Shown here in pieces: positions 17,230 to 24,073 of a stretch of DNA of 64,000 bases. This stretch comes from DASTHG01 sp035491895 (lineage in GTDB: Bacteria > Gemmatimonadota > Gemmatimonadetes > Gemmatimonadales > GWC2-71-9). How positions within the stretch are numbered: position 1 is the first letter of the stretch; each line of letters begins with the position of its first letter. The translations under genes were made by a program, and so were the position numbers. The DNA lies in contig DATJJY010000063.1 of the NCBI GenBank assembly GCA_035491895.1, forward strand, positions 7,740 to 71,739, in the 5' to 3' direction. The notes beneath the pieces were generated by a model. That model searched no databases. It had not been told where the DNA came from and was given only the letters and a program-made list of their open reading frames with translations.

Positions 17230-18641
17230 GACGGGATCCTCGTCCCGGCCGCGGCGAATCCGGTACGGGTCATCCGGCCCCACGTCTTGCGCGCCCGGAT
17301 CGCCGACCAGAACGCCTTCAGACGAAACCACACGGTGCACTGGCGGTAGCCGAAGTTCTCGAGGGCTGCGTACCAGAGGAGGCGCACCAGGTCGCTCGCC
17401 CGCCGGTAGCGGCGGAAGCCGACTTCCTCGAGCAGGATCCCCCAGATCGACAGGATCATGCCGTACCCGAGCGCAACCAGCAGGAAGAGCAGCGCGAAGG
17501 GGACATCGATGAACCCCCACCACAGTCCCAGCGCGGTGACGAGGTAGCCGAGCACCTCGACGAGCGGAGCCAGCATTTCGCCGAACGTGAAGAACGGGAA
17601 GCCGAGCAACCCGATGCGCTTGTACCGCGGCCGGAGCATCATGTGCCGATACTTCCACATCGTGAGGATCAGGCCGCGGTGCCAGCGCTCCCGCTGGCGG
17701 CCCAGCACCGCCAGCGTTTCGGGGACCTCGGTCCAGGCGACGGGGTCGGGGACGAAGGTAATCGAGTAGGGGAGGCGCCGGTCGAGCAGGTAGCGGTGCA
17801 GGCGGACCACGACGTCGAAGTCCTCGACGACGCTGTCGGTGCGATAGCCGCCGATCTCCAGCAGATAGTCCTTGCGGAACAGCCCGAACGCCCCCGAGAT
17901 GATCATGTTGCCGCCCAGCCGGTTCCACCCGAGCCGGCCATACAGGAAGGACCGCAGGTACTCGACCACCTGGATCCCGGGGAGAAAGCGCGGCGCCACG
18001 CGCGGCTCGACGACGCGCCCGTCCTTGATCACCGATCCGTTCGCGACGCGCACCGTGCCGCCCACCGCCGCGATGCGCAGCCCGAGCGAGAACGGGCGGG
18101 TCAGCCGCAGCATGGCGTCGGGCTCGATCAGCGTGTCGGCATCGACCGCAATGACGAGCGGCCAGCGGCTGGCGTTGATCGCCGCGTTCAGGGAATCGGC
18201 CTTGCCGCCGTTCTCCTTGTCGATCACGAGAAGGCGCGGCCGCGTGCGGGAGCGGTACAGCGCGCGAATCGGACTGGTCGACAGCGTCTCCGGGTAGGTG
18301 CGCGGAATCTCATAGAGATCGAACGCGTCCTCCAGACGCCCCATCGTGTCGTCCGAGGACCCGTCGTTGACGACGATCACCTCGTAGTGCCGGTAATCGA
18401 GCGTGAGGATCGCGGTAACGCTCGCCTTGATCGTGGCGCTCTCGTTGTAGGCCGGCACCAGGATCGAGATCGGCGGCGGGGCACCCACCTCCTGCAGCCG
18501 CACCAGGTCCTCGTCTTCGGCGAGGAGGCTCTGCTCCCAGATCTCGGGGAGGGCGAGGATCAACAGCAGCGCGTAGAACGAGTTCAGCAGGACGAAGTAC
18601 ACGACGACGGCGGCGTCGAATCCGTGGATGAAGTGGTTCAC
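17226..18641 (-). CDS. Membrane glycosyltransferase family 2, polysaccharide-synthase type
   Basis: Processive beta-glycosyltransferase of the PgaC/cellulose-synthase class, expected to polymerise a nucleotide sugar and pass the chain across the inner membrane. The 471 residues show one N-terminal membrane helix, the GT2 core with SILVPAYNESATIKASV, VIVVNDGSSDDT, KADSLNAAI and AVDADTLIEPDAML (Asp motif near residue 165), and a QRERW motif (about 315) that matches the QxxRW signature of processive enzymes. Several C-terminal membrane helices follow (about 350-410). Start GTG 18641 overlaps the HEAT gene's stop as GTGA. Polymer identity is unknown. Confidence 0.88.
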   Translation of the reverse strand: MNHFIHGFDAAVVVYFVLLNSFYALLLILALPEIWEQSLLAEDEDLVRLQEVGAPPPISILVPAYNESATIKASVTAILTLDYRHYEVIVVNDGSSDDTMGRLEDAFDLYEIPRTYPETLSTSPIRALYRSRTRPRLLVIDKENGGKADSLNAAINASRWPLVIAVDADTLIEPDAMLRLTRPFSLGLRIAAVGGTVRVANGSVIKDGRVVEPRVAPRFLPGIQVVEYLRSFLYGRLGWNRLGGNMIISGAFGLFRKDYLLEIGGYRTDSVVEDFDVVVRLHRYLLDRRLPYSITFVPDPVAWTEVPETLAVLGRQRERWHRGLILTMWKYRHMMLRPRYKRIGLLGFPFFTFGEMLAPLVEVLGYLVTALGLWWGFIDVPFALLFLLVALGYGMILSIWGILLEEVGFRRYRRASDLVRLLWYAALENFGYRQCTVWFRLKAFWSAIRARKTWGRMTRTGFAAAGTRIPS

Positions 18642-19699
18642 GCCGCGAACTCCGACAGCGCCTGCGGCGACAGGCCGAGGATCAGGCGTGAGACGTAGCG
18701 CGCATCGGGTTGGGCGCCGGTTTCGGCCTTGAGCAGGGCGTCACGCCCTGCGGCGCCGAGCCGGGTCAGGGCGAGCGCGGCGCGGAGCCGCACCCACCAC
18801 TCGGCGTCCGCGAGCCGCGACCGGAGATCGGCGAGCGTCGCCGCATCGCCGATTCGACCGAGCGAGCGCACCGCCAGCGCGCGGACTTCCCAGGCCGAGT
18901 CGGTGCACAGCGTCTGCAGTACCGTCACCGTGCGAGCGTGAGGGTAATCTCCCAGCGCCCGCGCCACCTGCACGCGCACCTCCGCATCGCGGTGCGTGGC
19001 GAGCGCGGTGATCGGCTCGCGCAGCCGCGCGTCCCCCAGCCGGCCGGAGAACTCCACGATGCGTGGGAGCCCGAGATCGTAGACGAGGCCGAGCCGCTCG
19101 GTGAGGAGCGGCACGGTGACGGCGTTCTGGCCCCGCAACACCGCCGCGTAGTGCGCCTGCACCGGGCCGACCATGTCGGGCAGCCGGTCGAGCACGATGT
19201 TGACGAGACGCGGAGTGGCGAACCGTTCGAGCGCGACGGCGATGGTGATGCGCACAGCGGGGTGCGGGTCCTTGAGCAGCCGCTCGATGTCGCCCGCGTC
19301 GGCGGCGGTGCCGGCGACCGACAGGAATCGGGCCGCCTCGAGCCGCCGCCACCAGGTGCGCGACCGCACCGCCTTCCGCAAACGCGTCGTCCAGGGGCGG
19401 CGCTCCAGCGCATCGGCGAGGGCGCGCCAGCGCTCGCCGGTGAGCCGCACCGACCAGGCGAGCAGGGCTTCCACGGCGTCGCTGCGCGGCAGCGCCTCGA
19501 GCCCGCGCACCACCAGCTCGGGACCGACGTCCCCGAGCGCCCAGCCCTTGATCGCTTCGTCGAGCACCATGCGCCGCGGGGCCACCCGGTCGCGGCGCCG
19601 CCGTCGCAACCAGCGGTTGGCGAGCAGGACCGCGATCAGGACGACGATCGACCCCCCCTGCAGCACCGCCACGAAAAAAAGGAGTGTCTCCGCCGTCAC
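18638..19699 (-). CDS. Membrane-anchored HEAT-repeat protein
   Basis: 353 residues. One N-terminal membrane helix (LLFFVAVLQGGSIVVLIAVLLANRWL) is followed by an arginine-rich stretch that fits a cytoplasmic-side boundary, then HEAT-type helical repeats to the end, for example DPHPAVRITIAVALERF, DAEVRVQVARALGDY, SAWEVRALAVRSLGRIGD and DAEWWVRLRAALALTRLG. HEAT arrays bind proteins. Lying between a Hpt-REC protein and the GT2 synthase with 4-bp overlaps on both sides, it may be the adaptor that carries the regulator's signal to the synthase (inference). GTG start fixed by the GTGA overlap. Confidence 0.8.
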   Translation of the reverse strand: MTAETLLFFVAVLQGGSIVVLIAVLLANRWLRRRRRDRVAPRRMVLDEAIKGWALGDVGPELVVRGLEALPRSDAVEALLAWSVRLTGERWRALADALERRPWTTRLRKAVRSRTWWRRLEAARFLSVAGTAADAGDIERLLKDPHPAVRITIAVALERFATPRLVNIVLDRLPDMVGPVQAHYAAVLRGQNAVTVPLLTERLGLVYDLGLPRIVEFSGRLGDARLREPITALATHRDAEVRVQVARALGDYPHARTVTVLQTLCTDSAWEVRALAVRSLGRIGDAATLADLRSRLADAEWWVRLRAALALTRLGAAGRDALLKAETGAQPDARYVSRLILGLSPQALSEFAA

Positions 19700-20424
19700 C
19701 GACCGACCCAGCGGCGGATCTTCTCCAGTGCCACGCGCAGGCTCACCGGCTTCACGAGGTAGTCTGTCGCCCCGCCTTCGAGAGCGCGCAGCTGCTCGTC
19801 CTCACCGCCGTGCACCGTCATGAACACGACCCGGAACACTCCGGGCCGCTCGCGCTGCAGCATATAGAAGAGGGAATGGCCGTCGAGCCCCGGCAGATCG
19901 ACGTCGAGCAGCAGCAGGGGGTGCGCGTCGCCGACGGCGAGGGTCCGCAGCGTATCGAGTGCGTCCCGCCCGTTGCGCAGCACCCGGCTCGTGTAGCCGC
20001 GGGACGACAGCCCGTACTCGAGCAGCTCGATCAGCGCGGTATCGTCCTCGATAATGAACACGTCGGGGAGCTGGGAGACGGGGCCCGGCTGGGTGAACGT
20101 GGCCCTGAGCCGCCCGACGTAGGCGTGAGCGGTCACGCCGCGGTCGGTGGCCGCGACGCCACCACCGGCGATCCAGCTCTTCGCGGCCTCCTCCATCTCC
20201 GCAGCGACCCGCGTCGCCTCCGCGAATCCGTAGGAGCCCGCCGAGCCGCGGATCTTGTGCGATTCGCGCCGGAATTCGTCGAGTGCCTGCGGGTCGGCGC
20301 CGTCGGTGGCCAGCCGGTCGGCGAGACTGGCGAGGTGCTCGATCTGCCCCTGCACGCTTCGGAGGTACCCTTCGAGGAGGCCGGGAGGGAGCAGTCCCGG
20401 GTCGAAATCGCCCGTCACGACCAT
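19696..20424 (-). CDS. Hpt-REC two-domain signalling protein
   Basis: First gene of the exopolysaccharide-type operon. The 242 residues contain an N-terminal histidine phosphotransfer domain with SHKIRGSAGSYGF, in which H56 is the likely phosphoacceptor, and a C-terminal receiver domain. The receiver shows the acidic cluster E126-D127-D128, phosphoacceptor D174 in LLLDVDLPG, T203 and K225 in LVKPVS. There is no DNA-binding or enzymatic output domain and no kinase nearby, so it probably acts by protein contact or phosphorelay. ATG 20424 is preferred over a start at 20490 because the 22 extra residues do not look like the domain. The stop overlaps the HEAT gene as GTGA. Confidence 0.87.
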   Translation of the reverse strand: MVVTGDFDPGLLPPGLLEGYLRSVQGQIEHLASLADRLATDGADPQALDEFRRESHKIRGSAGSYGFAEATRVAAEMEEAAKSWIAGGGVAATDRGVTAHAYVGRLRATFTQPGPVSQLPDVFIIEDDTALIELLEYGLSSRGYTSRVLRNGRDALDTLRTLAVGDAHPLLLLDVDLPGLDGHSLFYMLQRERPGVFRVVFMTVHGGEDEQLRALEGGATDYLVKPVSLRVALEKIRRWVGR

Positions 20425-20481
20425 GAAGATAGGAACCCCCCCCGCGAGGGGCCATAGTGCTGCCGGAGTTATGCTTGGGTC

Positions 20482-20928
20482 GTGGAGCACCAGGATATCG
20501 GGTTGTGCCTGATGTGCCGCTGGAAGCGCGCCGTTACGAACCGGCGCGGCTCGCTGTTCTTCCGCTGCGCGCGTGCCGAGTCGGATGCGCGCTTCGTCCG
20601 CTACCCGCCACTGCCGGTGCTCGCCTGCCCCGGATACGAGGAAGCAATGCTATTCGTCGTCCTGATGCACTACACGAAGCCGCTGGCCGAGGTGGACGCG
20701 GTCCGCGCCGAGCACTATGGGCATCTCGAGCGCGCGGCCGCCGAGGGCACGATACTCGCCTGGGCGCGACGCGACCCCCCGACGGGGGGCGTGCTCGTGG
20801 CTGCGGCCCCCGATCGGGCGGCGCTGGAGCGCGTCCTGGCGGAGGACCCTTACGTGCGCGCGGGTGTCGCGAAACCGGAAATTGTGGAGTTCAATCCGAA
20901 GACCGTGAAACTGAAGCTGCGTGAATAG
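20482..20928 (+). CDS. YCII-related domain protein with N-terminal small Cys-motif domain
   Basis: The C-terminal 95 residues, from MLFVVLMHYTKPLAEVDAV, are a YCII-like fold: LRAEHYGHLE-type helix, a central WARRDPPTGGVLVAAAPDR, and EDPYVRAGVAKPEIVEF at the end. YCII proteins are small dimers of unclear enzymology. In the same frame without a stop are 55 residues with CLMCRWKRAV, FFRCARAES and YPPLPVLACPGYE, resembling small stand-alone Cys-motif proteins that may bind metal. It is therefore a real fusion from GTG 20482, or YCII alone from ATG 20647. The gene diverges from the Hpt-REC operon; 57 bp lie between the starts. Confidence 0.7.
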   Translation: MEHQDIGLCLMCRWKRAVTNRRGSLFFRCARAESDARFVRYPPLPVLACPGYEEAMLFVVLMHYTKPLAEVDAVRAEHYGHLERAAAEGTILAWARRDPPTGGVLVAAAPDRAALERVLAEDPYVRAGVAKPEIVEFNPKTVKLKLRE

Positions 20929-20980
20929 TGGCCTGTGGCGGTGGCCAGTGATCTGCACCAGCCACTCGCTACAGGCCACT
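20927..20980. repeat. Imperfect inverted repeat built from GTGGCC-like units, likely bidirectional terminator
   Basis: Arms AGTGGCCTGT (20927-20936) and ACAGGCCACT (20971-20980) are exact complements, and each is followed inward by further GTGGCC/GGCCAC variants. It starts at the stop codon of the YCII gene and ends before the convergent secreted-protein gene's stop. Confidence 0.6.
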
Positions 20981-20987
20981 GGTCACG

Positions 20988-21428
20988 TCATTTGCCGTAC
21001 ACACCGATCCCGTACCAGCACGGGTTCGTTTGGCAGTTCGCCATAACCACCTTCACGCGATAGCGCTGCGTCTCGCTCGGCGTGACCTGCACCAGCGGAT
21101 AGTCGTCGTTCTGGATGTCGGAATCGACCTGATCGCCGTCGGCGTCGTAAAGGACGAGATCGAGGTCCTTGCAGTCGTTGTCGCATACACCGACGAGCGC
21201 GTACCGCGTGCCGGCGTGCAGCGTCAGGGTGAACGAGTCGTTCTCATTGTCGTGCAGCGACCCGATCTGGGTCTCGTGTGTCTGCTCGTAACCCTTATCG
21301 CTGAGTCCCTTGGACGCACTTTTCAGGTAAGTCTCTACCTGAGTGCGCCACTGGTTGTCGCTCTGCGCCTGAGCGGGCGTGAGCCCGAAGGCCAGGGCGA
21401 CGGTGACGGCGACGGCGACTCGATGCAT
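20988..21428 (-). CDS. Secreted protein of unknown function, PPC-like beta domain
   Basis: 146 residues with a typical signal peptide (MHRVAVAVTVALAFGLTPAQAQ). The mature part alternates short strands with an acidic loop (DNDCKDLDLVLYDADGDQVDSD) and ends YRVKVVMANCQTNPCWYGIGVYGK. This pattern resembles bacterial pre-peptidase C-terminal (PPC) beta-sandwich domains, which mediate binding. Four cysteines (VCDNDC and ANCQTNPC) could form two disulfides after export. A structured leader of about 100 bases precedes ATG 21428. No partner gene is evident. Confidence 0.7.
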   Translation of the reverse strand: MHRVAVAVTVALAFGLTPAQAQSDNQWRTQVETYLKSASKGLSDKGYEQTHETQIGSLHDNENDSFTLTLHAGTRYALVGVCDNDCKDLDLVLYDADGDQVDSDIQNDDYPLVQVTPSETQRYRVKVVMANCQTNPCWYGIGVYGK

Positions 21429-21610
21429 GGCGACCCCCTCTTGGGAAAGCTGGTGACGACCCTACGCTGCTGGTTGGGAACCAGCCGCAGATTGGCGAAA
21501 ACCGTGCCATCCGCGGCGCGCTACTAAAGTAGTAAGCGGAAGTCGGTTACAGCGGATCCGCGGCGGTCCTTCACACATGCCACCCCTGCAGGGTGCAAAA
21601 ACGCCGCAGT

Positions 21611-21874
21611 TTATGCGTCGGGCGGGGTCCCGGAGTTCTGTCCACCGGCCCACCCCGTACCCACCCCGATCCCGAACAGCACGCCCATCGGGATGGTGAT
21701 GATGGGAAGGGCGGCGACCACGATGCCGGCGGCGGTGCCCACGACCCCGGCGACCACTGCGGCGGCGGGCTTCTGCGCCCCGTCGACGTAGCGCAGCCGG
21801 CGTCGCACGAAGTTCTTCGTGGGAAGGAATCCGCCGCCGAACGCGGCGGCGCCGAGCAACAATCCGATGATCAT
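21611..21874 (-). CDS. Small membrane protein of unknown function
   Basis: 87 residues with two glycine/alanine-rich hydrophobic segments: MIIGLLLGAAAFGGGF and, after a basic connector (NFVRRRLRYVDG), a long AAAVVAGVVGTAAGIVVAALPIITIPMGVLFGIGVGTGW. The length and glycine zipper pattern resemble small inner-membrane proteins. ATG 21874 is preceded by GTAGGAGGAGCC on the minus strand, an excellent ribosome-binding site, which supports a real gene. Confidence 0.65.
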   Translation of the reverse strand: MIIGLLLGAAAFGGGFLPTKNFVRRRLRYVDGAQKPAAAVVAGVVGTAAGIVVAALPIITIPMGVLFGIGVGTGWAGGQNSGTPPDA

Positions 21875-21934
21875 GGCTCCTCCTACGGAACTTGCGGCGT
21901 CTTGGTTTCCGACGCAATGTCTGGAAAGGCGCGC

Positions 21935-22034
21935 TATCAGCCATCAGCTATCAGCCGTCAGCGACGACATTCTGGACGGGCACGGGATCGCTGACGGCTT
22001 ATGCCTGACAGCTGATGGCTGACAGCTGATGGCT
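21935..22034. repeat. Inverted array of (C)AGC(C/T)ATC-like units between divergent genes
   Basis: Arm 1 (21935-21964) consists of tandem variants of ATCAGCC/ATCAGCT. Arm 2 (21988-22034) carries the reverse complement, with CTGATGG/CTGACAG repeated. About 23 bases separate them. It lies between divergent genes, so it is not a simple terminator; the ATG of the following TPR gene (22029) is inside the last repeat unit. Confidence 0.6.
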
Positions 22035-22667
22035 CTCAAAGACATCGACATCGTCGAGCGAACCCAGCTCCTCAAGATCGCCGTCTGGTTCGGGCCGGCG
22101 ACGTTCATCATGCTGTCGGCCGCCTGGGCGAAGGCTTACGCCCAGGGTTCGATTCCCGGCTGGCTCTGCGCCCTCTTGATTGTCCTCGATCTCCCGCTGA
22201 TCGCATTCGGGATACTCGGGATTCACGTGTTCACGAATCGCGCATCGCAGGGACTCGTCCAGGGGATCTACGCGGTGGGCGACATCCCGCCGCCGCGCAG
22301 CTATCCACGGCAGGACGTGATGATCGTGCGGGGACAGTTCCAGGAGGCAGCGGACTACTTCCGCGATCACCTCACCGTCGAGCCGGACGACAACGAGGCG
22401 CGACTGCGGTTGGCCGATCTGCTCGAGCAGCGGCTCAACGACCTCCCCGGTGCTGAACGATTGTACCTCGAGGTCCGGGGGCACCAGCCCATTCGCGGGG
22501 AGGAGATGCGGGCGTCGAACGGTCTGATCGATCTGTATCGCAAACAGGGCAATCGCGAGCGGCTGCTGGTGGAGCTGGCGCGGTTCCGCGACCGCTACCC
22601 GGGGACGCCCGGGGCAGAGGCGGCAGCCCGTCTGTTGCAGGAGCTCAAGAGCCTGACTGACGTCTGA
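22029..22667 (+). CDS. Membrane-anchored TPR protein
   Basis: 212 residues. The N-terminal 75 residues hold two membrane helices (VWFGPATFIMLSAAWAKAYA and WLCALLIVLDLPLIAFGILGIHVF), and the C-terminal part is a TPR-like array (RGQFQEAADYFRDHLTVEPDDNEARLRLADLLEQ). Likely a scaffold at the inner membrane; function unknown. Both ends lie in repeat arrays: the ATG comes from a CTGATGGCT unit and the TGA stop from a TGACGTC unit. No ribosome-binding site is visible, so a slightly later start is possible, although residues from DIDIVERTQLLK already look like protein. Confidence 0.7.
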   Translation: MALKDIDIVERTQLLKIAVWFGPATFIMLSAAWAKAYAQGSIPGWLCALLIVLDLPLIAFGILGIHVFTNRASQGLVQGIYAVGDIPPPRSYPRQDVMIVRGQFQEAADYFRDHLTVEPDDNEARLRLADLLEQRLNDLPGAERLYLEVRGHQPIRGEEMRASNGLIDLYRKQGNRERLLVELARFRDRYPGTPGAEAAARLLQELKSLTDV

Positions 22668-22679
22668 CGTCTGACGTCA
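22658..22679. repeat. Three tandem TGACGTC heptamers between convergent genes
   Basis: TGACGTC is repeated exactly three times (22658-22678) and closes as the palindrome TGACGTCA. The second copy provides the TGA stop of the TPR gene. FabH ends convergently at 22683. Confidence 0.75.
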
Positions 22680-22682
22680 GCA

Positions 22683-23678
22683 TCACCATCTCACCGCAGC
22701 ACTCCCCCACGTAAACCCCGACCCGAACGCCGTCAGAATCAGCAACTCCCCGCGCCCCAGGCGCCCATCGCAGACCGCCTCGTGCAGGGCGATGGGAATC
22801 GACGCGGCGGTCGTGTTGCCGTACTTCTGGATGTTGTTGAAGATCTGGTCGTCGCGCAGCTCGAGCTGGCGCTGCACCATCTCGGAGATGCGCTGATTGG
22901 CCTGGTGCGCGATCAGGAGCTTCACGTCGCTCGTCGTATGGCCGTTCGTCTGGAGGGCGAGCTTCACCGACTCGGGCATCTTCGTCGTGGCGTGCTTGAA
23001 AACCTCGCGTCCTTCCATTTTGATTCGGGCCTTTCCGTCCGCGAGCATCTGGGCGCTGATCCATGGGACGTGCGACAGTCCCGGGCCGTCCATCCAGAGC
23101 TTCTCGGCCTGGCGACCGTCGCTGAAGAGGTGCGTGGAGAGGATGCCGCGCTTGGAGTCGTCGGTGGGCCCGAGAATCGCCACGCCCGCGCCGTCGCCGA
23201 AGATCACTGCCGTGTCGCGTCCCTCGGTTGTCGGCTCGAGTCCCGGCGACTGGATTTCGGCTCCCACGAGCAGCACGCGGCGGTACTGACCGCAGCGGAC
23301 CCACGCGTCGGCCACCGAGAGGCCATACAAAAAGCCGGTGCATTGATCGCGCACGTCGAGCGCGGGGATATCGGTGACGCCGAGCAGGCGCTGCAAGAAG
23401 ACGCCGTTGCCGGGGAAGAAGTGGTCGGGGGAGGCGGTCGCAAAGATGATGCAGTCGAGGTCCGTCGCCCGGAGACCCGCCTGGGCGAGCGCCATGCGCG
23501 TTGCCTCGGCGGCCAGCGAGGAGCAGGTCGTGCCGGGCTCCACCCAGCGCCGCTCCCGGATCCCGGTGCGCTGCGTAATCCATTCGTCCGACGTGTCCAT
23601 CAGCTTGGACAGGTCGTCATTGGTAACAACGCGCGGGGGAACGTAGAACCCAGTGGCAATGAATTCAGTGCGAGCCAT
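22683..23678 (-). CDS. fabH: 3-oxoacyl-ACP synthase III
   Basis: Condenses an acyl-CoA with malonyl-ACP to start fatty-acid synthesis. The 331 residues hold the thiolase fold with the catalytic triad C113 (VRDQCTGFLYGLS), H258 (IAHQANQR) and N288 (YGNTTAAS), and WITQRTGIRERRW at the N-terminus. QANQR is the acyl-carrier-protein contact motif of true FabH. No other fab gene lies near, so it may be the housekeeping copy in a scattered set or a paralogue for a special starter unit. ATG 23678 gives the usual N-terminus. Confidence 0.92.
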   Translation of the reverse strand: MARTEFIATGFYVPPRVVTNDDLSKLMDTSDEWITQRTGIRERRWVEPGTTCSSLAAEATRMALAQAGLRATDLDCIIFATASPDHFFPGNGVFLQRLLGVTDIPALDVRDQCTGFLYGLSVADAWVRCGQYRRVLLVGAEIQSPGLEPTTEGRDTAVIFGDGAGVAILGPTDDSKRGILSTHLFSDGRQAEKLWMDGPGLSHVPWISAQMLADGKARIKMEGREVFKHATTKMPESVKLALQTNGHTTSDVKLLIAHQANQRISEMVQRQLELRDDQIFNNIQKYGNTTAASIPIALHEAVCDGRLGRGELLILTAFGSGFTWGSAAVRW

Positions 23679-23812
23679 GCACCCTCTGTTTCACTGACAC
23701 CTGTTCACCCCTGTGCGTCGGCACGTCTGTACGTCTGCAATGTCTATCATCTAGCTTTTCACTGTAGTTGAGAGAAGATTTGCCGCTTACTAACTCCCCC
23801 GCAAGGGAGCCC

Positions 23813-24070
23813 ATGGAGCTGACGATCACACGCGCGCAGTGCGACGCAGTGCGCGCCGCCAAGCATCTTCCCGACGTGCTGAAGCGCGTGCTCGACGGCG
23901 CGAAGCCCGCGGGGGGTGGATTCGTGCTGCACCTCACCTACGAGGAGGCGACGGCGCTGCAGGAGCTGGCCGCCTGGAGCGTCCACACCGACGATGCGGG
24001 AGTCGTGACACCCGAATCGCAGATCTTCGACGACCTCGTCAAAGCCATCATCACTCACCCGGACTACTGA
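23813..24070 (+). CDS. Small conserved-looking protein, function unknown
   Basis: 85 residues, soluble, no recognised domain. It is predicted mostly helical with a short strand (GGFVLHLTYEEATALQELAAWSVH). ATG 23813 is preceded by AAGGGAG at 7-bp spacing, so this start is preferred over a TTG at 23768. Only 3 bp separate its stop from the S9 peptidase ATG, so the two are cotranscribed. Confidence 0.65.
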   Translation: MELTITRAQCDAVRAAKHLPDVLKRVLDGAKPAGGGFVLHLTYEEATALQELAAWSVHTDDAGVVTPESQIFDDLVKAIITHPDY

Positions 24071-24073
24071 CCC

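Noticed and set aside
15817..17349. Long plus-strand open frame (510 codons) opposite the TPR/GH-like gene
   Set aside because: Arg/His/Gly-rich product with no domain; it mirrors the codon pattern of the real minus-strand gene in GC-rich DNA.
21429..21530. c-di-GMP (GEMM) riboswitch in the leader of the secreted protein
   Set aside because: Some G/C-rich hairpins are present but the conserved GEMM core could not be aligned by eye.
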